In this document: positions 46,661-54,745 of the stretch, piece by piece
Layout: the number at the start of each line of letters is the position of its first letter
Numbering within the stretch: position 1 is the stretch's first letter
Program-made: the position numbers and the translations under genes
Source: Chachezhania sediminis
GTDB lineage: Bacteria; Pseudomonadota; Alphaproteobacteria; Rhodobacterales; Rhodobacteraceae
Direction: 5' to 3'
Assembly: GCF_009765275.1 (NCBI RefSeq)
Contig: NZ_VOPH01000002.1
Span: forward strand, 496,001-560,000
Length of the DNA: 64,000 nucleotides
Notes under the pieces: generated by a model
The model's input: only the letters and a program-made list of their open reading frames with translations
What the model was told of the DNA's origin: nothing
Database searches by the model: none

Positions 46661-47296
46661 ATGCGTTCCGTGGCCATGCCGCCCGCAAGCCTAAGCCGCC
46701 GCGCCGTCCTGACATCCGCAGCCGCGGGGGTCGGCCTTGCTGCCGTGCCGTCGCAGCTTCTGGCCCTGACGCAGGCCGGAGCAGAAGGCCTGCTGAACCA
46801 GCTGCTGGCCGAGATCAACAAGGTGATCGCGGACGTCGAAGCCGGTCGCAAGTCGGAAACGGCCGCGATCAACGACTTCCGCAAGCTGTTCGTGAAATAC
46901 GCCGATACGGCTTTCATGGCCTACTATGCGCTGGGCCGGGATGCCCGAAGCATTTCCAAGCCGAAGCTGCGCGAATTCACCGCCGCGTTCCAGACCTATA
47001 TTGCCAACACCTATGGCAGCCGCTTCCGCGAGTTCATCGGTGGTACGGTAACGATCAAGAGCACCCGCAAGGCCGGGTCCGATTACCAGATCAACGCCAG
47101 CGCCAACCTGGTGGGCCAGGCACCCTTCGACGTGACCTTCATCGTGTCGGACAAGTCCGGCCAGCCGCGGTTCTACAACATCTACATTGCCGGTCTGAAC
47201 ATGCTGCTGACCGAACGCGACTCCATCGGTCAGATGATGGACCGCAACGGCGGCAACATCGACAAGACCATCGCTCAGCTGAAGGCAAAGAGCTGA
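46661..47296 (+). CDS. mlaC: MlaC-family phospholipid-binding periplasmic protein
   Basis: A 211-residue MlaC/Ttg2D protein that shuttles phospholipids between MlaA and the inner-membrane MlaFEDB complex. The N-terminus SRRAVLTSAAAGVGLAAVP (residues about 12-30) has a twin-arginine followed by a hydrophobic stretch, suggesting Tat-dependent export, unlike the Sec signal in E. coli MlaC. Core motifs are FRKLFVKYADTAFMAYYALG and YIANTYGSRFREF. The start at 46661 is just after the mlaA stop; ATG at 46676 is possible. A strong terminator follows. The genes mlaFEDB are not here. Confidence 0.9.
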   Translation: MRSVAMPPASLSRRAVLTSAAAGVGLAAVPSQLLALTQAGAEGLLNQLLAEINKVIADVEAGRKSETAAINDFRKLFVKYADTAFMAYYALGRDARSISKPKLREFTAAFQTYIANTYGSRFREFIGGTVTIKSTRKAGSDYQINASANLVGQAPFDVTFIVSDKSGQPRFYNIYIAGLNMLLTERDSIGQMMDRNGGNIDKTIAQLKAKS

Positions 47297-47326
47297 GGCC
47301 GGTCAGTCCTGCCTGACGACCCTTCA

Positions 47327-47353
47327 GGGCCCCGGAGTTCCGGGGCCCTTTTC
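47327..47353 (+). terminator. Intrinsic terminator after mlaC
   Basis: GGGCCCCGG (47327-47335) pairs perfectly with CCGGGGCCC (47340-47348) around an AGTT loop and is followed by TTTTC. It lies 30 bases after the mlaC stop. Confidence 0.85.
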
Positions 47354-47461
47354 GTTGGCGGGTCGCCATTGTGTCCATTCCGCCTCTGGCCCGCAGCGCC
47401 GCCACGGGGTACATCGGGGCCAGGCCACAGCCGCACCCACAGCAAGACCGGAGACCGCGCG

Positions 47462-47944
47462 ATGACCCCGGAAGAGATCGCACGCCTGCCCTATCGCCCG
47501 AATGTCGGCGTCATGCTGATGAATCCGCAGGGCGCCATTTTCACCGCCCGCCGCAACGACCGCGACCATGACGCCTGGCAGATGCCGCAGGGCGGCGTGG
47601 ACAAGGGCGAGGACGCAAGGACGGCCGTCCTGCGCGAGCTGGAAGAGGAAACCGGCGTTCGCCCCGACCTGGTTAAGATCATCGCCGAGACGCCGGGCTG
47701 GCTGACCTACGACCTGCCGCACGAGATCGTGCCCTTCACCTGGAAGGGCCGCTTTCGCGGGCAGGAGCAGAAGTGGTTCCTGATGCGCTTCCTTGGCACC
47801 GACGACCAGATCGACATCGCGACCGAACATCCCGAATTCTGCGAATGGCAATGGCGCAGGCCGGATCTTCTGGTCGACGGCGTCGTGGCCTTCAAGCGCC
47901 AGGTCTACCGCCAGGTACTGGACGCTTTCGCAGACTATCTCTGA
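47462..47944 (+). CDS. rppH: RNA pyrophosphohydrolase
   Basis: A 160-residue Nudix hydrolase that removes pyrophosphate from the 5' triphosphate of mRNA and so starts its decay; alphaproteobacterial members are also called IalA. The Nudix box runs from G44 to V66 ([10 protein letters not shown]...RELEEETG). WQMPQGG ahead of it and the C-terminal FAEHPEF-like [10 protein letters not shown] motif mark RppH rather than other Nudix enzymes. It is preceded by the mlaC terminator, so it has its own promoter. Confidence 0.94.
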   Translation: MTPEEIARLPYRPNVGVMLMNPQGAIFTARRNDRDHDAWQMPQGGVDKGEDARTAVLRELEEETGVRPDLVKIIAETPGWLTYDLPHEIVPFTWKGRFRGQEQKWFLMRFLGTDDQIDIATEHPEFCEWQWRRPDLLVDGVVAFKRQVYRQVLDAFADYL

Positions 47945-48109
47945 GGTCCGGAGAAGGGCGTACTACTCGGTCGCAGGTCGGGTTGCGGCCGCCCCATCCT
48001 CGTGGGTCGGCCCCTTCGCGACGGCCGCTGGCCTTCCTGCTGAAACGTCAGACGTCCCGCCGCGCAGATTTCGGATTCTGCGCAGAGGGCGAGTCTTGTT
48101 CTTTGATGG

Positions 48110-48706
48110 TCAGGGACGGACCAGCGGGATCTGCGGGGCGCAGTGCTCGGGGATCAGGCCCTTCAGGCGCGGGTCGGGCTGGTGTTCGAATTCCCGGGCA
48201 TAGGGGACGAAGCCGGATCGCATGTAGAACGGCACCGCCTTCTGATCGTCGAAGGTGCAGGTATGGACCCAGAATCGCGTGATCGGGCGGGACCAGGCCA
48301 GGATGACCGCAAGGTTCATCAGCGCCCGTGCTGCCGTCGTGCCGATCATGGGCCCGCTGACGCCGAAGAACTTCAGCTCGCATTCGCCCATTGTGCGGAA
48401 ATCCAGCTCCATCAGCCCTTCGGCCTGGCCGTCGACCATCAGCGCGTGAACCTGCACCTCGGGGTCGTGGAGGATCGCGGTCAGGTCCGCGTCGCTCATC
48501 TCCAGGCGGGAAGACCAGATATAGGCCTCGCCCACACGCCGGAACAGCGCGCGATACCAGTCCGGATCCGGTCGTTCGACCCGTTCGATCCGGGCGCCCT
48601 CGGGCGGGGTGGCGGGACGGATCGGCGCCCGTTCCAGCATCTGCATATGGGTGATCACACAAGCCACGTGGCCGGGCGGGACGGGAAGGACGGTGATGTC
48701 GGTCAT
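48110..48706 (-). CDS. GNAT-family N-acetyltransferase
   Basis: A 198-residue GNAT-fold protein. Segments MVDGQAEGLMELDF (about 88-101) and CELKFFGVSGPMIGTTAARALMNLAV (108-133) give strand 4 and the acetyl-CoA region, and CTFDDQKAVPFYMRSGFVPY is the characteristic end. The N-terminal THMQMLERAPIRP motif recurs in close relatives. Substrate is unknown. It follows the adenosine kinase gene by four bases on the same strand and belongs to the unit nth-kinase-GNAT. Confidence 0.87.
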   Translation of the reverse strand: MTDITVLPVPPGHVACVITHMQMLERAPIRPATPPEGARIERVERPDPDWYRALFRRVGEAYIWSSRLEMSDADLTAILHDPEVQVHALMVDGQAEGLMELDFRTMGECELKFFGVSGPMIGTTAARALMNLAVILAWSRPITRFWVHTCTFDDQKAVPFYMRSGFVPYAREFEHQPDPRLKGLIPEHCAPQIPLVRP

Positions 48707-48710
48707 CGAA

Positions 48711-49703
48711 TCAGAGCAGCCCCGCGTCCTTCATCAGCGCCGCGACCGAAGTCTCGGGCCGGGGGCCGATATGGGAAATCACCTCGCGCGCGGCGACATT
48801 GCCCATGCGCGCGGCGGTTTCCATGTCGCGGCCGGTGGCCATGCCATAGAGGAAACCCGCCGCGAACTGGTCGCCCGCGCCGGTGGCATCGGTGACCTTG
48901 ATCTTTTCCACGGGTACGTCGATCCGCCGCGTGCCCTGCATGACCGACACGCCGTCGCCCGACCGGGTGCAGACCACCAGATCGCAAAGCGCGGCGGTCA
49001 GGGACAGCGCGTCCTCCAGTCGGTCGGTCTGGAACAGGGAACAGATCTCGGCCTCGTTGCCGATGACATAGTCCATTTCGTGTTCGATCAGGCCCAGGAA
49101 GTCGCCGCGATGGCGGTCGACGCAGAACGGGTCGGAAATCGCGATCCCGGTCTTGCCCCCGGCCTTGCGGCAGGCGCGCGCGGCCTTGCGGAACGCTTCC
49201 TTCCCCTTGTCCTTGTCGAAGAGATATCCTTCGAGGAACATCAGTTCGGTGTCGGCCGCGATCTCCTCGGGCACGTCTTCGGACCCAAGTTCGGCCGAGA
49301 TGCCCAGATAGGTGTTCATCGACCGCTCGCCATCGGGCGAGACGAAGATCATCGAGCGCGAGGTCGGCAGTTCGCCCGACGGGATCGGTGCGTTGACGAA
49401 GGTGACGCCGTCCTTTTCCATCGCTTCGGCGTAGAACTTGCCCAACGAGTCGTCGCGGACACGGCCGATGAAGGCGGTCCGGAGCCCCAGCGCGCCGGCG
49501 CCGGCGATGGTGTTGGCCAGGGACCCGCCCGGCGTCTGGACGCGTTCGCGCATGGCGGCATAGAGCACTTCGGCCCGTTCGCGTTCGACAAGCTGCATGA
49601 TCCCCTTTTCGATTCCCATGTGATCCAGGAAATCGTCGTCATGCTGCGAGATGACATCGACGATGGCATTGCCGATGCCGACAAGCTGGTAGGTCTTCTT
49701 CAT
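48711..49703 (-). CDS. Adenosine kinase (PfkB/ribokinase family)
   Basis: A 330-residue sugar/nucleoside kinase. PfkB signature 1 lies around TPGGSLANTIAGAGALG (57-73), and signature 2 is DATGAGDQFAAGF (272-284), with catalytic D278. VGIGNAIVDVI at the front and SMNTYLGISAEL are typical of the adenosine-kinase subgroup, which phosphorylates adenosine to AMP. Relatives such as inosine/guanosine kinases are possible. The start overlaps the nth stop by four bases. Confidence 0.9.
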   Translation of the reverse strand: MKKTYQLVGIGNAIVDVISQHDDDFLDHMGIEKGIMQLVERERAEVLYAAMRERVQTPGGSLANTIAGAGALGLRTAFIGRVRDDSLGKFYAEAMEKDGVTFVNAPIPSGELPTSRSMIFVSPDGERSMNTYLGISAELGSEDVPEEIAADTELMFLEGYLFDKDKGKEAFRKAARACRKAGGKTGIAISDPFCVDRHRGDFLGLIEHEMDYVIGNEAEICSLFQTDRLEDALSLTAALCDLVVCTRSGDGVSVMQGTRRIDVPVEKIKVTDATGAGDQFAAGFLYGMATGRDMETAARMGNVAAREVISHIGPRPETSVAALMKDAGLL

Positions 49704-50347
49704 AGCTGGGTCTTGTCCTCGAATTCGCAGAGATCGGCGATCAGGCAGGTCGGGCACTGCGGCTTGCGCGCCTTGCAGTGATAGCGACCGTGCAGGATCA
49801 GCCAGTGATGGGCGTGAAGCTGGTAGGGGGCCGGGATATTGTCCTCGATCGCCCTTTCGACAGCGTTGACGTCCTTGCCGGGCGCGATGCCCGACCGGTT
49901 GCCGACCCGGAAGATGTGGGTGTCGACCGCCTGGGCCGGAAAATGCCACCACATGTTCAGCACCACATTGGCCGTCTTGCGCCCCACGCCCGGAAGCGAT
50001 TGCAGCGCTGCGCGGGAGGACGGGACCTCGCCCCCGTACTGCTCGACCAGGATCCGGCTGAGCGCCATCACGTTCTTCGCCTTGTTGCGGTAAAGCCCGA
50101 TGGTCTTGATGTGCTGGATCAGCTGCTCCTCGCCCAGGGTCAGCATCTTTTCCGGCGTGTCGGCGATTTCGAACAGCGCCTTCGTGGCCTTGTTCACGCC
50201 GGCATCGGTGGCCTGCGCGGACAGCGCCACGGCGACCAGCAGGGTGAAGGCATTGGTATGGTGCAATTCGCCCTTGGGTTCGGGCTCGGCCGCGTGGAAG
50301 CGGGCGAAGATCTCGCTGATCGTGGTGTAATCGAGCTGTCGGGCCAT
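49700..50347 (-). CDS. nth: Endonuclease III
   Basis: A 215-residue DNA glycosylase/AP lyase removing oxidised pyrimidines in base excision repair. The helix-hairpin-helix LPGVGRKTANVVLN carries the Schiff-base lysine K124, and the catalytic aspartate is D142 in VDTHIFRV. The [4Fe-4S] cluster cysteines are C191, C198, C201 and C207. ATG at 50347 (MARQLDYTT) is preferred to GTG two codons earlier. First gene of the unit nth-adenosine kinase-GNAT. Confidence 0.95.
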   Translation of the reverse strand: MARQLDYTTISEIFARFHAAEPEPKGELHHTNAFTLLVAVALSAQATDAGVNKATKALFEIADTPEKMLTLGEEQLIQHIKTIGLYRNKAKNVMALSRILVEQYGGEVPSSRAALQSLPGVGRKTANVVLNMWWHFPAQAVDTHIFRVGNRSGIAPGKDVNAVERAIEDNIPAPYQLHAHHWLILHGRYHCKARKPQCPTCLIADLCEFEDKTQL

Positions 50348-50432
50348 GAGCACGAGCTATGCCCGTTTGACCCGCGTGGGGCAAGGGAAGGCTGCAGGGT
50401 GCGGGGATGGCGCGCACCTTTGGCGGAAAGGC

Positions 50433-50456
50433 GGTGCGCGGGAACCACGCAACCCA
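50433..50456. repeat. Degenerate GTGCG inverted repeat upstream of repeat copy G
   Basis: GGTGCGCGGGAACCACGCAACCCA resembles the GGTGCGTGG...CCACGCACC repeat at 7152 and 10725 but has mismatches. A further GGTGCG...CGCACC pair lies at about 50398-50418. Both are in the nth/ada divergent region. Confidence 0.35.
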
Positions 50457-50484
50457 CGGGGCGGTTTGCGTGTTGCGGTCGACG

Positions 50485-50549
50485 GGGGGCTCTGCCCCCG
50501 GCCGCGCCTTTGGCGCGACTCCCCCGGAGGTATTTGGAAAGAGAAGAAG
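50485..50549. repeat. Intergenic palindromic repeat, copy G (half element)
   Basis: GGGGGCTCTGCCCCCGG, a CCGCGCCTTTGGCGCG stem, then ACTCCCCCGGAGGTATTTGGAAAGAGAAGAAG. It is the only copy lying between divergent genes (nth and the Ada-like gene), about 70 bases before the latter. Confidence 0.7.
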
Positions 50550-50619
50550 GCGCAGGTTTCGGGTCGATTGGCGGGGCAGGGCGGCGTATTTTCCGGGAAA
50601 GCCAGTTGGAGTCTTTGTC

Positions 50620-51489
50620 ATGAACATCCAGGCCGTCGAGCCCGCAGAAGACGGGTATCATTACCAGGTGATGCGCCGCGCGATCGAGCTGATCGATGCC
50701 GCGGACCGGGACGGGGCGCAGCTGACGCTGGAGGCGCTGGCGCGGCAGATGGACATGAGTCCCGCGCATTTCCAGCGCCTGTTTTCGGCCTGGGTGGGCG
50801 TGTCGCCCAAGCGCTACCAGCAATACCTGGCGCTGGGCCATGCCAGGACCCTGTTGCGGGACCGCTTCACCACGCTGGAAACCGCCCATTCGCTGGGACT
50901 GTCGGGGACGGGTCGGTTGCACGACCTGTTCCTGCGCTGGGAGGCGATGAGCCCGGGCGAGTTCGCACGGAAGGGCGAGGGGCTGACGATCTTCTGGGGC
51001 TGGTTCGAAAGCCCGTTCGGCCCGGCGCTTGTCATGGGGACCGAGAAGGGGATCTGTGGCCTGGGTTTCGCCGCCGAGAACGGCGCCGAAGAGGCGATGT
51101 CCGATCTTGTCGGGCGCTGGCCCCATGCCACCTTCGTCGAGGATGCGACCATGCTGCGGCCCTGGGTGCTGGAGGCCTTCGGCGCCGAACGGACCGAGTT
51201 GAGCCGGGCGCCCCTGTTCCTGATCGGGGCGCCGTTCCAGATCAAGGTCTGGGAGGCGCTTTTGCAGATCCCGTCGGGGCAGGTCACGACCTATTCCGAG
51301 ATCGCGAATTCCATCGGGTCGCCCCGTGCGGTGCGGGCGGTGGGGACGGCGGTGGGCCGGAACCCGGTCAGCTGGCTGATCCCGTGCCACCGGGCGCTGC
51401 GGAAAAGCGGGGGGCTGGGCGGCTATCACTGGGGGCTGCCGGTGAAACGGGCGCTTCTGGCCTATGAAACCGCCCGGGCCGAGGCCTGA
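50620..51489 (+). CDS. AraC-HTH / O6-methylguanine-DNA methyltransferase fusion (Ada-like)
   Basis: A 289-residue protein with an AraC-type helix-turn-helix domain (about residues 10-110, with LEALARQMDMSPAHFQRLF) joined to a DNA methyltransferase domain (about 125-285). The acceptor cysteine is C256 in IPCHRALRKSGGLGGY. Compared with E. coli Ada it lacks the N-terminal zinc/phosphotriester domain that senses methylation to switch on transcription. So it can repair O6-methylguanine, but how it would act as an activator is unclear. The start at MNIQAVEP is set by a GTTGGAGT ribosome site. It stands alone. Confidence 0.92.
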   Translation: MNIQAVEPAEDGYHYQVMRRAIELIDAADRDGAQLTLEALARQMDMSPAHFQRLFSAWVGVSPKRYQQYLALGHARTLLRDRFTTLETAHSLGLSGTGRLHDLFLRWEAMSPGEFARKGEGLTIFWGWFESPFGPALVMGTEKGICGLGFAAENGAEEAMSDLVGRWPHATFVEDATMLRPWVLEAFGAERTELSRAPLFLIGAPFQIKVWEALLQIPSGQVTTYSEIANSIGSPRAVRAVGTAVGRNPVSWLIPCHRALRKSGGLGGYHWGLPVKRALLAYETARAEA

Positions 51490-51645
51490 GGGGGCCAAAA
51501 AGCGCATTTCGGGGCCCTGGCAGTGCAATTGGTGCCTTTAGCCGGTGCAGCATGCCGTGTAATCTACCGCCTATATGTCCTGCCGGGAAGCGAAGCCCTA
51601 TATCGGGGGCCGGCGGCAGGATGCGAGCAGAGGACCACGCGTATC

Positions 51646-52344
51646 ATGACCCGCCAAGTTTCCGGCGCCCGGCGTCGATTCAGAACCTTGCCTTTCATCG
51701 TGCCCGCCCTGGCCGGGGCGCTGGCTCTGTCGGCCTGTACCGATCCGGCGAAGCTGGGGACCGATCTGGCCCCGGGCAATGCCCACCAGAACCGGAACAA
51801 CGCGGCCGTCGCCGGCGGCATCGTGGGCGGCGGTCTTGGGGCGATCTTCGGCGGTTCGACCACCGCGGCCGTGGCGGGCGCTGCCGTCGGTGCCATGGCC
51901 GGTGCCGCAATCGGGGACGAACTGGACAAACAGGCCGCCCAGCTGCGCAACCAGCTGACAAGCCAGGGCGTGACCGTCCGGCAGGATGGCCAGCGCGTGA
52001 TCGTGACGCTGCCGCAGGACATCACCTTTGCCACCAACAGCTTTGCCGTCAAGGACAGCCTGAAGCCGGATCTGGCCCGGCTGGCGCAAAGCATGAATGC
52101 CTATCCGAACAGCACCGCGCAGGTCATTGGGCACACCGACAATACCGGCGATGCGACCTACAATATCGGGCTGTCGCAGCAGCGGGCCGAGGCGGTATCG
52201 AACATCCTGATCATCGACGGCGTGGCGGCCAGCCGGCTGCGGACCGTGGCGGCTGGGGAATCCTCGCCCATCGCGTCTAACCTGACGGAAGAGGGCCGCG
52301 CCCAGAACCGTCGGGTCGAAGTTGTGATCACCCAGAACAACTGA
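51646..52344 (+). CDS. OmpA-family lipoprotein with glycine-zipper segment (YiaD-like)
   Basis: A 232-residue outer-membrane lipoprotein. The lipobox LSAC puts the lipid on C31 after a long basic n-region. Residues about 54-94 are a glycine-zipper (AVAGGIVGGGLGAIFGG and AAVGAMAGAAIGDE), a motif that packs in membranes. The C-terminal OmpA domain (about 115-230) has GHTDNTGDATYNIGLSQQRA and NRRVEVVI for peptidoglycan binding. It probably fastens the outer membrane to murein. The start is fixed by the signal peptide. Confidence 0.92.
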   Translation: MTRQVSGARRRFRTLPFIVPALAGALALSACTDPAKLGTDLAPGNAHQNRNNAAVAGGIVGGGLGAIFGGSTTAAVAGAAVGAMAGAAIGDELDKQAAQLRNQLTSQGVTVRQDGQRVIVTLPQDITFATNSFAVKDSLKPDLARLAQSMNAYPNSTAQVIGHTDNTGDATYNIGLSQQRAEAVSNILIIDGVAASRLRTVAAGESSPIASNLTEEGRAQNRRVEVVITQNN

Positions 52345-52355
52345 TCGCCGGTCGC

Positions 52356-52382
52356 GCGGCGGTGGCGCAATGGTGCCGCCGC
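52356..52382 (+). terminator. GC-rich hairpin after the OmpA lipoprotein gene
   Basis: GCGGCGG (52356-52362) pairs with CCGCCGC (52376-52382) around TGGCGCAATGGTG. It lies 12 bases after the stop. Only CAAAG follows, so the T-run is missing and the call is weak. Confidence 0.3.
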
Positions 52383-52484
52383 AAAGACGCGGTTCGGACG
52401 GCCAAGGGTTGAAACCCTGTCCGGGCCTGCGAGGATGGGTCCGGGCGGTGCGCCGATGGCACCGCGATGACAGAGAGACATGCG

Positions 52485-53027
52485 ATGACCGACACGCCCC
52501 GCCTTCTGGGCCTTTGCGGCGCGCTGCGCGCCGGCTCGACCAACCGGATGCTGATGCTGGAGGCGGCGCGGCTGTTCGGCCCGGCCGACTTTTCCGCCGC
52601 GGATCTGGACCTGCCGCTCTACGATGGCGATCTGGAGGACAGTGCGGGCATTCCCGACAAGGTCGCCGCCCTGGCCGAGGCGATCAAGGCTGCGGATGCG
52701 GTGATCATCTCGACGCCCGAGTACAACAAGGGGATCACGGGCGTCCTGAAGAACGCGTTGGACTGGGTCAGCCGGACCAAGCTGGCGCCGTGGTCGAACA
52801 AACCGGTGGCGGTGGTGTCGGCGGCCGCTGGGCGGTCGGGGGGCGAGCGCGGACAGGCGATGCTGCGCCAGTGCCTGGTGCCGTTCCAGCCGCGGTTGAT
52901 CAGCGGTCCCGAGGTGCACCTGGCGAATTCGTCGAAGGAATTCGACGAGGAGGGCCGCCTGACCAGCGAGGTCTACACGAAGACGCTGGCCACGCTGATG
53001 GAAAAGCTGCGGGCCGATATCGGCTAG
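52485..53027 (+). CDS. NADPH-dependent FMN reductase (chromate/quinone reductase type)
   Basis: A 180-residue flavodoxin-fold reductase. The FMN phosphate loop is GALRAGSTNRMLM (about residues 12-24); STPEYNKGITGVLKNALDW is the family signature with the isoalloxazine loop, and SAAAGRSGGERGQAMLR the third loop. Members reduce quinones, chromate or azo dyes with NAD(P)H. ATG at 52485 is preceded by AGAGAGA; the ATG at 52467 would add six residues. It stands alone. Confidence 0.9.
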   Translation: MTDTPRLLGLCGALRAGSTNRMLMLEAARLFGPADFSAADLDLPLYDGDLEDSAGIPDKVAALAEAIKAADAVIISTPEYNKGITGVLKNALDWVSRTKLAPWSNKPVAVVSAAAGRSGGERGQAMLRQCLVPFQPRLISGPEVHLANSSKEFDEEGRLTSEVYTKTLATLMEKLRADIG

Positions 53028-53240
53028 GGGGCATCGTCTTCGAAATGAATGTCCTACCCGGCCGCGGGGCAGGGTAGCGGTCGGCCTGCCCCCGCCGAAT
53101 TCATTTGGCGGCGGCCGTTTCGCGGGCTTTCCGTGGGTCGGCCGCTGCCGTTTTCGCGATGGCGCAGGACGTCCCGCCGATCTGGCGTTGCGCCGCACGA
53201 AGATGTTGCGCGGTGCAGCCTTCAATCCGTGCAGGCATCC

Positions 53241-53642
53241 TCAGCCGGCGTTCGAAATCTCGACCAGGTTTCCGTCCGGATCCCGCAGGTAAATCGAGGT
53301 CAGCGGCCCCGTGGCCCCGGTGCGCGGCACGGGGCCGTCCAGGACGGACAGGCCGATTGCCTCCAGATGCGCGATCCAGATGTCGACAGAGGTGTCCGAC
53401 AGGAAGCACAGGTCGGCCGTCCCGGGCAGGGCGACCAGCGCCTTCGGCTCGAAGGGGCTTTCCGCCGGATGAAGATTGATCTTCTGGCTGCCGTATTTCA
53501 GCGCCAGACGTTCGGTCCCGTCGGTGACGGTGAAGCGTTCCGCCTCCATGCCCAGCCCGTCGCAATAGAAGGCCAGGGTGCGGTCGATATCCGCCACGGT
53601 CAGGACCAGATGGTCGAGGGCGGACAGGGTCGGGGTTTGCAT
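53241..53642 (-). CDS. VOC-superfamily (glyoxalase/bleomycin-resistance fold) protein
   Basis: A 133-residue protein of two beta-alpha-beta-beta-beta modules. DHLVLTVADIDRTLAFYCDGLGME carries the first candidate metal histidine, INLHPAESPF the second, and SIYLRDPDGNLVEIS at the end holds the last glutamate. It may be a metalloenzyme such as a lyase, dioxygenase or virulence-associated VOC protein; the substrate is unknown. It lies 16 bases downstream of the FAD oxidase gene on the same strand. Confidence 0.87.
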   Translation of the reverse strand: MQTPTLSALDHLVLTVADIDRTLAFYCDGLGMEAERFTVTDGTERLALKYGSQKINLHPAESPFEPKALVALPGTADLCFLSDTSVDIWIAHLEAIGLSVLDGPVPRTGATGPLTSIYLRDPDGNLVEISNAG

Positions 53643-53658
53643 GATTTTGCTCCGTAGC

Positions 53659-54690
53659 TCAGAACGAGGTTTCGACGGCGAAGGCGGGGGGATAGGTGAC
53701 GCGGCCGTCCAGGATCAGGTCGGCCATGCACTGGGCCACCTTGGGCGCCATGCCGAACCCGATCTTGAAGCCGCCATTGGCAATGAAATGGCCGGGCCTT
53801 TCGGGCCAGGGGCCCAGCATCGGCGCCCGGCTGCGGGCGCGGGGGCGCAGGCCGGCCCAGCGGTCGATCACCGGCGCACCGAAAAGGGCAGGCACCAGTT
53901 CCACAGCCCTGGTCAGAAGGCCGTCCAATTGCGCATCCGTGCCGGTAGGGTCGTCAAAGATCCGCTCTGTCGTTGAACCGATGGCGACGGTTCCGTCCGC
54001 GTGGGGCACGATATGAACGCCGTCCGCGAAAATCTGCGGCATGTCGGGGGCGGCAAAGCCCAGCAGCGCGGACTGCCCCTTGATGCCCTGCCCGACGATA
54101 CGCGGGCGATCCCGGGACAGGGCGTCCAGACCCGCGGCACCGGTCGCCCAGACGACGGCGCCACGGTCCGGGCCTTCGGCATGGATCGAAACGCCGCGCA
54201 CCTTCAGCGCAGCCACCAGCGCCGCCACGCCGGCACGGGGCGAAACGCGGGCGGTCAGGGTGTCATGGACGTAGAGGCCGGTCGGGCTGGGCGGGACGAA
54301 GCCGCCGTCGGGGCGCGGGATCACTTCCCAGATTGCCGCACCTTTCCAAAGTGCTAGCGCAGATGCGGAACGGTCGCGGGCCAGGTCCACCGCGCGGTCG
54401 TCGGCCAGCGGTTGCAGCCGGCCGGTCCGGGCATAGCCCGGATCGCGGCCGCCGGCTTCGGCAATCCCGGCCCACATGGATTCGGCCAGCAGGAGGCTAT
54501 CGTATTGAAAGGCTTTCTTGTCGTTCCAGTTCTCGGGCACATGGGGGGCGAGCGCGCCGACATGACCGCCGCTGGCGCCCGCACCGGGCCCGGCCGGGTC
54601 CACGACCTGGACCTTTGCGCCGCGCGCCACAAGCGCCCATGCGACCGACAGGCCAAAGACGCCCGCCCCGCGTACCGTGACATCGACCAT
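53659..54690 (-). CDS. FAD-dependent oxidase of the DadA/MnmC1 type
   Basis: A 343-residue flavoprotein of the D-amino-acid/glycine oxidase group. VRGAGVFGLSVAWALVARG (6-24) is the FAD dinucleotide motif, GASGGHVGALAPH follows, and GLRPRARSRAPMLGP and FIANGGFKIGFGMAPKVA near the end match the MnmC oxidase domain. In E. coli the MnmC oxidase trims cmnm5U to nm5U in tRNA, and is fused to the methyltransferase that makes mnm5U. Here the oxidase gene is divergent from a separate methyltransferase gene (54746) across 55 bases, so MnmC1 function is likely but inferred from neighbourhood. Confidence 0.8.
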   Translation of the reverse strand: MVDVTVRGAGVFGLSVAWALVARGAKVQVVDPAGPGAGASGGHVGALAPHVPENWNDKKAFQYDSLLLAESMWAGIAEAGGRDPGYARTGRLQPLADDRAVDLARDRSASALALWKGAAIWEVIPRPDGGFVPPSPTGLYVHDTLTARVSPRAGVAALVAALKVRGVSIHAEGPDRGAVVWATGAAGLDALSRDRPRIVGQGIKGQSALLGFAAPDMPQIFADGVHIVPHADGTVAIGSTTERIFDDPTGTDAQLDGLLTRAVELVPALFGAPVIDRWAGLRPRARSRAPMLGPWPERPGHFIANGGFKIGFGMAPKVAQCMADLILDGRVTYPPAFAVETSF

Positions 54691-54745
54691 TGCCAAACCC
54701 CTTCCGGCAGGCCACATTCGCGCCTCCTGAGAGGAGACAGGATCC

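Noticed and set aside
52345-52484. A tRNA-like look (GGTGGCGCAATGGT and GGTTGAAACCC) after the OmpA lipoprotein gene
   Set aside because: The arms cannot be joined into a cloverleaf: there is no acceptor stem pairing and no anticodon arm. A simple GC hairpin explains the first part.
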